A stretch of DNA of 64,000 nt from Zhihengliuella salsuginis. Lineage in GTDB: Bacteria; Actinomycetota; Actinomycetes; Actinomycetales; Micrococcaceae. The DNA lies in the NCBI RefSeq assembly GCF_014651715.1, contig NZ_BMXK01000005.1:124001-188000 (forward strand), given 5' to 3'. Positions within the stretch are counted from its first letter, which is position 1. Each line of letters opens with the position of its first letter. Both the position numbers and the translations under genes were made by a program. This document shows, one piece after another, positions 36,633 through 43,866 of this stretch. Under the pieces are notes generated by a model. The model searched no databases, was not told the DNA's origin, and saw nothing but the letters and a program-made list of their open reading frames with translations.

Positions 36633-36648
36633 TGTGATGCAGGTTACA
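36633..36648. promoter_or_regulatory. CRP/GlxR-like site upstream of the aliB-like operon
   Basis: TGTGATGCAGGTTACA has the same TGTGA-N6-TTACA form as the site before benA. It lies 75 bp upstream of the aliB-like start within a 197 bp spacer that has no other feature. Confidence 0.5.
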
Positions 36649-36755
36649 CCACGATGTTAGCAGCCATTAACGCAGGCGGCGCCCCGGTGCGGCCGTATGG
36701 TGGCCGCGCCCGGGGCGCCGGTGTCCCTCCCGTCCGTCGCCGGCCGGGAGGTGGT

Positions 36756-37718
36756 TCAGGCGGCGGAGGCCTGCGCCTGTCCGGCCGCCCACTCGGCGAC
36801 CGCGGCGCGGACGGCGGAGTAGAGCTCGTCGTAGTCCTCCTCGGTCGCGAAGCCGAGGCGCGGGGTGAGCAGCGTGTTCGGGGTGTCGTGGATGTGGCTC
36901 GACGCCGGCAGCGGCTCCTCCTCGTGCGCGTCCAGGGCCGCGGCGCCCAGGGAGTCCTCGTGCAGCGCGGCGAGGATCGCGAACGGGTCGGCCACGCCGG
37001 ACGCCGACGTGTTGACCAGGACCCCGTCGCCGCCGATCGCGGTCAGCTCGGCGGGGGTGAGCAGGTTGCGGGTCCGCTCGTTCAGCGGCAGGCGCACCGA
37101 GACGATGTGCGCGGCCGCGCACAGGTCGACGACCAGTTCCGCGCGTGCGGCACCGAGGCCGGCGGCGGCCTCGTCCGTCAGGTCCGGGTCCCAGGCGACG
37201 ACGTCCATGCCGAAGGCCCGCGCGTATCCGGCGAGGATCGTGTTGACCGGGTCCACGCCGAGCAGGCCGAGCGTCTTGCCCGCGAGTCGCCGGCCGAGCT
37301 CGGGCTTCCAGTCGCCCGCGCGCAGTGCCTTCTGCTGCTGCGGCATCCGGCGGATCGCGGCGAGGGCGAGCGCCCAGACGAGCTCCGCCGTCGTGCGGGG
37401 ATCCTGCGGCAGTTCGACGACGGACACCCCCGCCCGGGCGGCGGCGTCCGGGTCGACGACGCGGGCGCCCGGCGTATCGGAGCCGGCGCCGATGATCAGC
37501 TTCAGGTCCGGCAGCTGCGCCAGCACGTCGGCGGGGAAGGCGGTGCGGCCGCCGACGGTGGCGGCCGCCGTGAAGCCCTGCAGTGCCGCGACGAGGTCGT
37601 CGCCGGCGAGCCTCGTGTGGAAGGGGTGGACCTCCCAGCCGCCCAGCTTCCGCCAGTCGGTGTGGTCGAGGGCCACGTCCTGGTAGTCGTCGAGGAGTGC
37701 GAGCTTGCCGGTGGTCAT
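36756..37718 (-). CDS. D-2-hydroxyacid dehydrogenase paralogue lacking catalytic and cofactor residues
   Basis: The 320-residue protein aligns end to end with the intact enzyme at 33590-34540, with long identical stretches (KLALLDDYQDVA, AGYARAFGMDV). Yet the cofactor loop GLGKIG is replaced by GVDPVN (154-159), the catalytic Arg in NTSRGG by Ala (A239, NTSASG) and the catalytic His in TPHIGY by Arg (R287, TPRLGF). The frame is open and shows no other damage, so it is likely a conserved pseudoenzyme, perhaps a regulator or a partner, rather than decay. It lies 87 bp after catA in the same direction. Confidence 0.85.
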   Translation of the reverse strand: MTTGKLALLDDYQDVALDHTDWRKLGGWEVHPFHTRLAGDDLVAALQGFTAAATVGGRTAFPADVLAQLPDLKLIIGAGSDTPGARVVDPDAAARAGVSVVELPQDPRTTAELVWALALAAIRRMPQQQKALRAGDWKPELGRRLAGKTLGLLGVDPVNTILAGYARAFGMDVVAWDPDLTDEAAAGLGAARAELVVDLCAAAHIVSVRLPLNERTRNLLTPAELTAIGGDGVLVNTSASGVADPFAILAALHEDSLGAAALDAHEEEPLPASSHIHDTPNTLLTPRLGFATEEDYDELYSAVRAAVAEWAAGQAQASAA

Positions 37719-37805
37719 GGTGTCTCTTTCGCGGGGTCGAAGGGGGCGGGCGGTGCCGGCGGGAGGCTGCGGGTGCGGCCGGCCCGCCGGCACGGGGTCC
37801 GGTGC

Positions 37806-38645
37806 CTAGGCCGTGGGGTCCAGGACGAAGTCGTAGTCGACCTGGACGCCGTCCTCGACCGGCTTCGGGTCGAGGATCAGCTCGGGCTTCACGGCCGATG
37901 CGATGTCGTCGTCGTTGTGCGGGTCGCCCGGGAAGTAGAGCTGGGCGGTGAGCAGCTCGTGGCTCGGGGCCGAGACCTTCAGGTGCAGGTGGGCCGGACG
38001 CCACGCGTGCCAGCCGGCGGCGGCGATCAGCTGGCCGCAGGCACCGTCGGTCGGGATCTGGTACGGGGCCGGCTGCATGGTGCTGATCTGGAAGTTGCCT
38101 TCCTCGTCGGCGATGAAGCTGCCGCGCAGGTTCCAGTCCGGGATGTTCGGGGCGAACTGCGAGTAGAAGCCCTCCTCGTCGGCGTGCCACAGCTCGATCT
38201 TGGCGTTGGACAGCGGGCTGCCGTCGGTGGAACGGACCTGGCCCTGGAAGAGCAGCGGGGTGCCCTGCTCGTCCTCGCGCATTTCGATCGCGGCCGGGGA
38301 CTTCTGCTCCGGGGAGTCCGGGATGTAGTACGGGCCCTCGATGGAGCCCTTGTTGCCCTCGCGGTGGTCGGTCGCGACGTCCTCGACGGAGTGCTCGAGC
38401 CACACGTCCAGGAACAGCGGCCACTCGCCGTCGTCGCCGACCTTGATCAGCCAGGCCTTCAGGGCGTTGAACTCGTCGTAGGTCACGCGCTCTTCGAGGA
38501 CGATGTCGTTGGCGGCCTTGATCAGCTTGCCGGCGAGGGAGGAGACGCGCTCCTGGGGGACCTCGAGGGCGGCGAGCTTCTTCGACGAGCGGAAGCTGTC
38601 GGTGGCGGCGCTGCCCGATGCGGCGGCGGATGCTTCGGTGGTCAT
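37806..38645 (-). CDS. catA: Catechol 1,2-dioxygenase
   Basis: The 279-residue intradiol dioxygenase has an N-terminal helical dimer domain and the ferric iron ligands Tyr161 (GFYSQF), Tyr195 (PAPYQIP), His219 and His221 (RPAHLHL). It cleaves catechol to cis,cis-muconate. The ATG follows GAGGAG. It is separated from catC by 195 bp with an own LysR-like site, so it may have its own promoter. The length is typical of gram-positive CatA. Confidence 0.96.
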   Translation of the reverse strand: MTTEASAAASGSAATDSFRSSKKLAALEVPQERVSSLAGKLIKAANDIVLEERVTYDEFNALKAWLIKVGDDGEWPLFLDVWLEHSVEDVATDHREGNKGSIEGPYYIPDSPEQKSPAAIEMREDEQGTPLLFQGQVRSTDGSPLSNAKIELWHADEEGFYSQFAPNIPDWNLRGSFIADEEGNFQISTMQPAPYQIPTDGACGQLIAAAGWHAWRPAHLHLKVSAPSHELLTAQLYFPGDPHNDDDIASAVKPELILDPKPVEDGVQVDYDFVLDPTA

Positions 38646-38745
38646 GGGAACTCCTCGTTGCTCGCGTGTGGTGGGTCACACCGGATGGATTGCTGCTACC
38701 AAAAGTAGGCGGCGGATTCAGATAAGAGAAATACCTCTAGACGGT

Positions 38746-38765
38746 TATTCCATAGGCTCTGAATA
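38746..38765. promoter_or_regulatory. Palindrome TATTC-N10-GAATA upstream of catA
   Basis: TATTC (38746-38750) and GAATA (38761-38765) form a 20 bp interrupted palindrome in the catC-catA spacer, 100 bp before the catA start. It fits the T-N11-A shape of LysR sites, so CatR is the likely ligand with muconate as co-inducer. A further ATTCAG lies on its catA side. Confidence 0.5.
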
Positions 38766-38840
38766 TGGATCAAGACCCCCTGGGCGGGTCCTAGGAAGAC
38801 CCCCGGGTCGCCCGCTGTTCCGGGGCGGTCCGGGTGCCGC

Positions 38841-39119
38841 TCAGCGGATCGAGTTCGGGTGCTTGGCGAGCGGGGTGACCTTGACCTTCATGTACGGGTA
38901 CATCGGGAATCCGCTGAGGACCTCGTGCAGCTCGTCGTTCGTCTCGACGTCGAAGAGGGCGTGGTTCGCGTACTCGCCGACGATCCGCCAGATCCCCTGG
39001 ATCCTCCCCTCGCGCTGCAGATTGCCGGAGTACTCCTTCTCCCGGGCCTGGAACACGGCGATGTCCTCGGCGGAGAGGTGGGGCGGGAAGGTGACGTCCA
39101 TGCGGGTCATGTAGAGCAT
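38841..39119 (-). CDS. catC: Muconolactone delta-isomerase
   Basis: The 92-residue protein is the right size for CatC and has the family segments MLYMTRMDVTFPP, KEYSGNLQREGRIQGIWRIVG and YPYMKVKVTPLAKHPNS. It isomerises muconolactone to 3-oxoadipate enol-lactone. The start has CAGGAGG eight bases upstream. It follows catB by 27 bp. Confidence 0.95.
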   Translation of the reverse strand: MLYMTRMDVTFPPHLSAEDIAVFQAREKEYSGNLQREGRIQGIWRIVGEYANHALFDVETNDELHEVLSGFPMYPYMKVKVTPLAKHPNSIR

Positions 39120-39146
39120 TGCTGCCTCCTGAGTGGTGGGTGGTGG

Positions 39147-40247
39147 TCAGTCCTGGCGGTACCGGGCGAGCTTCTCGTCGTCGATCCCGGCGCCGACGCC
39201 CGGCGTGCTGCGCACGTGGATCCGGCCGTCGACGATCTCGAGCGGCTCGGCGAGCAGGTCGTCGGCCATGTCGAGGAAGTTGGAGAGCTCGCCGGCGCGC
39301 CGGCTGGTCGCCTCGTGCGCGGCGCCGAAGGCCACGGTCGCGAGCGAGCCGACCTGCGTGTCGATCTGGTTGCCCATCGTGACGTCGACGCCGAGGCCCG
39401 TGCAGAGCCCCAGGATCTCCTGCGCCTCGGTGAACCCGCTGCGCGCCGTCTTGATGCAGATCGCGTTGCAGCCGCCGGAGAGCAGTTCGCGCGAGGCGTC
39501 GCCCGCGGTCGGCACGGATTCGTCGCCGACCACCGGGATCGGCGACTTCTCGACCAGGCGGCGGCGGCTCATCGCCTCCCGCGCGTCGCACGGCTCCTCC
39601 AGCAGGGTCAGGCCGAGGCCCTCGGTTGCGCGGACGACGTCCCAGGCCTCGTTGGCGGTCCAGCCGCGGTTGGCGTCGAGGTAGAGCTCGACGTCGTCCC
39701 CGAGTCCCTCGCGCAGCACGCGGCAGGCCTCGATGTCGAGCGCGAGCGGCCGGCGCCCGACCTTGAGCTTGAACGTCTTGATGCCGTACTCCTCGCCGAA
39801 GCGCCGGGCCTCCTCGAGCAGCTCCTGCGCCGGACGGAACCCCAGCATGTGGGAGACCTTCAGGTGGTCGGTGTAGCCGCCGAGCAGCTGGTGCACGGAG
39901 GTGCCCAGGCCCTTGCCGATGGCGTCCCAGAGGGCGATGTCCACGGCGCCCTTGGCCACCTGGTTGTGCACGGTGCGGTTCATGACCTGGTGGATCTTTC
40001 CGCGCTCGAAGACCGGGGTGCCGACGATCTGCGGCGCGAAGATCCTGGTGACGACCTCGATGATGGAGGACTGCGTCTCGCCGTAGGTGAAGGGGCGCGG
40101 GGGAGCGTCTGCCTCGCCGACGACGCCGTCGTCCGTGTGGACGCGGATCAGGACGTGGTCCGCGGTGCGTACCTCGCCGGAGGCGAACCGCAGCGGGTGC
40201 GTGTACTCGATCGCGTACGGGATGGCTTCGAGCCGGGTGATTCTCAT
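39147..40247 (-). CDS. catB: Muconate cycloisomerase
   Basis: The 366-residue enolase-superfamily enzyme has the KxK motif in TFKLKVGRR, metal ligands in YLDANRGW, LLEEPC and VVGDESV and the lid-type segment near the start. It converts cis,cis-muconate to muconolactone. The start overlaps the stop of catR by four bases (ATGA). A chloromuconate specificity cannot be excluded, but the gene order with catC and catA favours the normal catechol pathway. Confidence 0.95.
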   Translation of the reverse strand: MRITRLEAIPYAIEYTHPLRFASGEVRTADHVLIRVHTDDGVVGEADAPPRPFTYGETQSSIIEVVTRIFAPQIVGTPVFERGKIHQVMNRTVHNQVAKGAVDIALWDAIGKGLGTSVHQLLGGYTDHLKVSHMLGFRPAQELLEEARRFGEEYGIKTFKLKVGRRPLALDIEACRVLREGLGDDVELYLDANRGWTANEAWDVVRATEGLGLTLLEEPCDAREAMSRRRLVEKSPIPVVGDESVPTAGDASRELLSGGCNAICIKTARSGFTEAQEILGLCTGLGVDVTMGNQIDTQVGSLATVAFGAAHEATSRRAGELSNFLDMADDLLAEPLEIVDGRIHVRSTPGVGAGIDDEKLARYRQD

Positions 40248-41122
40248 CCGTGGTCCTTGAGGTCGAAGAGGGAGATGAAGCGCTCGATCAGCGCGGAGCG
40301 GTTGTCTTTGCGCCAGGCGATGGCGAGGTCGACGACGGGCGCCTGCGTCAGCGGCCGGAGCTCGACGCCCTCGAGGGCGAAGGTCCCGCGGGTCACGGGC
40401 ACGAGCGCGACGCCCATGCCCGAGGCGACGAAGGACAGGAGCGTCGACGTCTCGGTGGCCTCCTGCACCACCCGGGGGCGGAAGCCGGCCTGGTGGGCGG
40501 CCTCGACGGCGATCGTGCCGACGGCGGACTCCTGCGGGAAGCTCACGAAGGGCTGGTCCGCGAGGTTCGCCAGGTCGATCGTGTCGCGCGCGGCGAGCGG
40601 GTGGCTGCTGTGGAGGGCGACGAGCAGCTCGTCCTTCTCCAGGTGCCTGAGCTCGATGTCGTCGGAGCGCACCGGCGGGCGGAGGATGGCGAGGTCGATG
40701 TGGTTCTCCACCAGCTCGCGCGTCAGTTGCGGGGTCAGCTTCTCCGCCGTGACGTGCATCTTCAGTCCGGGCATCTGCTCGCGGGCGGCGGAGACGATGC
40801 GCGGCATCATGCGGTACGTGGCGGATCCGACGACCCCGACCCGCAGCACGCCGGCCGCGCCGTCGCCGACGAGGCGGACGTCGTGCTCGAGCTGCTCGAC
40901 GTCGGCCAGCAGGGCCTGCGCCCGCTCGAGCAGGAGCTCGCCGGCGGGGGTGAGGTCGACCCGGCGGGTGGTGCGTTCCAGCAGCCGGGTGCCGAGTTCC
41001 TCCTCGAGCTGCTTGATCTGCTGGGACAGCGGCGGCTGCGCCACGTGCAGGCGGGCGGCCGCCCGGCTGAAGTGCCGCTCCTCGGCGACCGCCACGAAGT
41101 AGCGCAGGTGTCTCAGCTCCAT
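40244..41122 (-). CDS. catR: LysR family regulator of the cat genes
   Basis: The 292-residue protein starts MELRHLRYFVAVAEERHFSRAAARLHVAQPPLSQQIKQLE, typical of the CatR/BenM group of LysR regulators, and has a substrate-binding domain. The ATG is preceded by AAGGAGAACCCGCC; a frame from 41179 is longer but lacks a ribosome site. It is the first gene of the catRBC unit and likely senses muconate. This order (catR in the operon) differs from the usual divergent arrangement. Confidence 0.9.
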   Translation of the reverse strand: MELRHLRYFVAVAEERHFSRAAARLHVAQPPLSQQIKQLEEELGTRLLERTTRRVDLTPAGELLLERAQALLADVEQLEHDVRLVGDGAAGVLRVGVVGSATYRMMPRIVSAAREQMPGLKMHVTAEKLTPQLTRELVENHIDLAILRPPVRSDDIELRHLEKDELLVALHSSHPLAARDTIDLANLADQPFVSFPQESAVGTIAVEAAHQAGFRPRVVQEATETSTLLSFVASGMGVALVPVTRGTFALEGVELRPLTQAPVVDLAIAWRKDNRSALIERFISLFDLKDHG

Positions 41123-41368
41123 GGCGGGTTCTCCTTGCAGTGGTTCGACGGCGCCGGGGTCTCCTGTGACGGGCCGCACCGGTTTCCGCCCATCGTATGC
41201 ACGGATTACGCCTGTTTGAAATATCTATACCCCCACTATTGAGACGCTGCGGATATGACTCGTCGACGTCTCCTCAGCCTCTCGTCACCTGCCGGCCACC
41301 GCGTGCGGATAATATGACACCGGGGCGGGGCTCGTCCCGACCCGCGCCGCGTAAGGAAGAACCGCCAC

Positions 41369-42187
41369 ATGACTGATCCGGACCAGCAGAAGATCCCGAA
41401 CGAACCCCACCGGGCCGTTCTCCGGACCGCCGTCGGTGCGACCGTCGTCATCGCCATCGGCGCGTTCATCCTGTCCTTCGCGGCCCTGACCGACCTGGCC
41501 GAGCGCTCCGGCATCGAGTCCCATCTGGCCTGGATCTGGCCCATCATCGTCGACGGCATGATCGTCGCGGCCACGGTCGCGATCGTCGCCCTGAACGGGC
41601 ACCCGCGCAAGGCGCTGATCTACCCGTGGGCCCTGCTCTTCTTCGGCGCGCTCGTCTCCACCGCGGCCAACTCCGTGCACGCGATCCTCACCGTGGAGAG
41701 CACGCAGTCCGGCATCCCGCCCGTCGTCTCGGCGCTGGTCGCCGCCATGCCGCCGGTGGTCCTGCTGGCCATCACGCACCTCACGGTGCACATGTACCAG
41801 AGGCGCGCCGAGGCCGCGCAGCTGCGCGACGAACGTCAGGCCGTGCTCGACGCCGAGTACGCGGAGTCGGCCGAGGCCAAGGCGGCCGAGCGCGCCGGGA
41901 TCGAGGCCGAGGTCGACGCGCGGTACCGCGAGTTCTACGAGTCCCAGCTCAACGAGCGCATCCACGCGCTGCACGCCGAGTGGACCGCCGCCGAGCAGGC
42001 GGACCCCGCGGCCGCTGCCGCCGAGGGCCTCGAGCCGGCCTTCGACCAGTACGACGACGCCGCCCGCGGCAGCGCGGCACCGGCACCCGCCGCGGCCCGA
42101 GCGGCGAGCGACGGCCCGGCCCCGCTGTACGACGACACCTGGGAGCGCATCGCCCCGGGCACCCCGTCGCCGGGTTCGCGCGCCTGA
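41369..42187 (+). CDS. DUF2637 membrane protein (SpdB-like)
   Basis: The 272-residue protein has about four hydrophobic segments in its first 160 residues (FILSFAALTDLAERSGI, WIWPIIVDGMIVAATVAIVAL) matching DUF2637, known from actinobacterial plasmid and ICE transfer proteins (SpdB). A charged helical part and an Ala/Asp-rich tail follow. No other transfer gene is near, so it is probably a chromosomal relative. The ATG has AAGGAAG upstream (GTAAGGAAGAACCGCCAC). It lies in the 245 bp-separated divergent region with catR. Confidence 0.82.
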   Translation: MTDPDQQKIPNEPHRAVLRTAVGATVVIAIGAFILSFAALTDLAERSGIESHLAWIWPIIVDGMIVAATVAIVALNGHPRKALIYPWALLFFGALVSTAANSVHAILTVESTQSGIPPVVSALVAAMPPVVLLAITHLTVHMYQRRAEAAQLRDERQAVLDAEYAESAEAKAAERAGIEAEVDARYREFYESQLNERIHALHAEWTAAEQADPAAAAAEGLEPAFDQYDDAARGSAAPAPAAARAASDGPAPLYDDTWERIAPGTPSPGSRA

Positions 42188-42249
42188 CGCCGCCCGCGCC
42201 TGACGCGCCGGCTCCCAGCGGGCCGCGCCGCCGTCGTTCCGCGTCTCTG

Positions 42250-42265
42250 TGCGATGCTGGTCACA
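42250..42265. promoter_or_regulatory. CRP/GlxR-like site upstream of mycothiol-dependent isomerase
   Basis: TGCGATGCTGGTCACA matches TGTGA-N6-TCACA with one mismatch. The flanks (TCTCTGTG before, CC after) also resemble the site at 36633-36648. It lies 30 bp before the start. Confidence 0.4.
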
Positions 42266-42294
42266 CCCGGACCGCCGTCTGAAAGGCATCGACC

Positions 42295-43059
42295 ATGAGT
42301 GAGCCGACCTACCGCACCGCCGACCAGCACCTCCTGCGGGAGCTCGACGGCGCCGACGAGGCCGCCGCCTACTTCGGGGCCCGGGCGAACGAACTGCGGG
42401 ATTCGCAGCTGGCCGGCGACTCGCTGCTGCCCGGCTGGACGCGCGGGCACGTCATCGCGCACGTCGGCTACAACGCCTACGCGCTCGCCCGGCTGATGAC
42501 CTGGGCCGAGACCGGCATCGAGACCCCCATGTACGCCTCGCCCGAGGCCCGCGACGCGGAGATCGAGGCCGGGGCCGCCCTGGATCCCGGGTCGCTGCAC
42601 TTCCTCCTCGAGGACTCCCAGCAGCAGCTCGCCGAGCACTGGCGGCGGATGGACGACGCGGCCTGGCAGGCCCGCGTGCGCACCCGGCAGGGCGCGGAGA
42701 TCACCGCCTCCACCGCCGTGTGGATGCGGTCCCGCGAGCTGTGGCTGCACGCGGTCGACCTGAACAGCGGCGCCGGCTTCGTCGACCTCCCCGAGCCGGT
42801 GCTCGCCCGCCTGCTGCGCAACGTCGAGAAGGTCTGGGCGTCCCGCGAGGACGCGGCCGGCCTCCGGCTGCGCCCGGCCGGGGCCGAGGGGGAGCACGAC
42901 GGCGGCGCGCCCGCCGGTGCCGGCCTCACCGTGGTCTCGGGTCCGCTGCCGGAGCTGGCGGCGTGGGCGACGGGTCGCTCGCAGCGGCTCGAGCTGCTGG
43001 AGTTCGCCGGAGACGGCTTCAACGGCGGCGCACCCGGTCCGGCCCCGCGCTGGCTGTAG
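42295..43059 (+). CDS. Maleylpyruvate isomerase family mycothiol-dependent protein
   Basis: The 254-residue protein belongs to the DinB/MDMPI family. The putative zinc ligands are His in GHVIAHVG and the Glu and His of RSRELWLHAVDL. The N-terminal LLPGWTRGHVIAH is typical of the maleylpyruvate isomerase that uses mycothiol in the gentisate pathway, but gentisate dioxygenase and hydrolase genes are not adjacent, so the function is uncertain. Mycothiol is specific to actinobacteria, which supports the organism call. Confidence 0.85.
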   Translation: MSEPTYRTADQHLLRELDGADEAAAYFGARANELRDSQLAGDSLLPGWTRGHVIAHVGYNAYALARLMTWAETGIETPMYASPEARDAEIEAGAALDPGSLHFLLEDSQQQLAEHWRRMDDAAWQARVRTRQGAEITASTAVWMRSRELWLHAVDLNSGAGFVDLPEPVLARLLRNVEKVWASREDAAGLRLRPAGAEGEHDGGAPAGAGLTVVSGPLPELAAWATGRSQRLELLEFAGDGFNGGAPGPAPRWL

Positions 43060-43074
43060 GCCCGCGGCCGGTGG

Positions 43075-43737
43075 TCAGCGGGCGTTCAGGTGCTTCCACG
43101 TCCGGACCAGCTGGCTGAACTCCTTGACCTGCACGAGCACGTGCTCGCGCGCGGCGTCCTCCGCCTCCTCGGCCCGCCCGGCCCCGATCGCGCCGGCGAT
43201 GGCCCGGTGCTCGGCGAGCGAGCGGCGCATGCGGTCGGGCACGCGCAGCTGCAGCCGGCGGTAGGGCTGCAGGGCCCGCTTGAGGGAGTGGGCCTGGTCG
43301 CGCAGGTAGTCGTTGCCGCAGGAGTCGTAGACGATCCCGTGGAACCGGGCGTTGGCGTAGTAGTACTCGTCGGCGTCGCCGGTGGCGACGTGCTCCTCGC
43401 ACTCGAGCAGGGCGGCGTCGAGCCCCGCCAGCCCGTCGGCGTCGATCCGCCGCGCGCAGAGCCGGGCGGCCATGCCCTCGAGCTCGGCCATGACCTCGAA
43501 CCGCTCGGCCAGCTCGGGCAGGCCCAGCTCCGTCACGTAGGTTCCCTGCTTGGGCCGGATCTGCACCAGGCCGGAGCGCTGGAGCGCCTGCAGGGCCTCG
43601 CGCACCGGGGTCCGCGAGCACCCGAACTCCTCCTCGATCCGCGTGGGGTCGAGCCGGTCGCCGGGGCGGTGGCGGCCGTCGACGATCGCGTTCTCTAGCG
43701 CGTCCCGCACGCGCTGTGATTCCGGGATTCTGCTCAC
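43075..43737 (-). CDS. GntR family (FCD) regulator, probable malonate gene repressor
   Basis: The 220-residue protein has the GntR winged helix (GCSRTPVREALQALQRSGLVQI, about residues 34-55) and an all-helical FCD ligand domain with metal-binding His/Asp/Glu residues. It starts with GTG after AGGAGG and is divergent from the MatAB fusion gene. In rhizobia a GntR protein (MatR) represses matABC in response to malonate; the same arrangement suggests that role here. Confidence 0.85.
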   Translation of the reverse strand: MSRIPESQRVRDALENAIVDGRHRPGDRLDPTRIEEEFGCSRTPVREALQALQRSGLVQIRPKQGTYVTELGLPELAERFEVMAELEGMAARLCARRIDADGLAGLDAALLECEEHVATGDADEYYYANARFHGIVYDSCGNDYLRDQAHSLKRALQPYRRLQLRVPDRMRRSLAEHRAIAGAIGAGRAEEAEDAAREHVLVQVKEFSQLVRTWKHLNAR

Positions 43738-43805
43738 GTGGTACCTCCTGGATCAGGATATCCCGGCTGCACGGGTGTGGCGCAGCTCACGTTCGTCCTG
43801 TACGG

Positions 43806-43842
43806 TCATTGTTATATATATCAGCGCCGATGATGTGTATCT
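43806..43842. promoter_or_regulatory. AT-rich divergent promoter of the malonate genes
   Basis: The 129 bp between the GntR gene and the fusion gene contains TTGTTATATATATCAG and GATGTGTATCT in an otherwise GC-rich region. TATATATA (43813-43820) is self-complementary and could be the core of a GntR site. I cannot assign -35 and -10 boxes with confidence. Confidence 0.35.
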
Positions 43843-43866
43843 AAGTTCCGGACCCGGGAGGACCAC

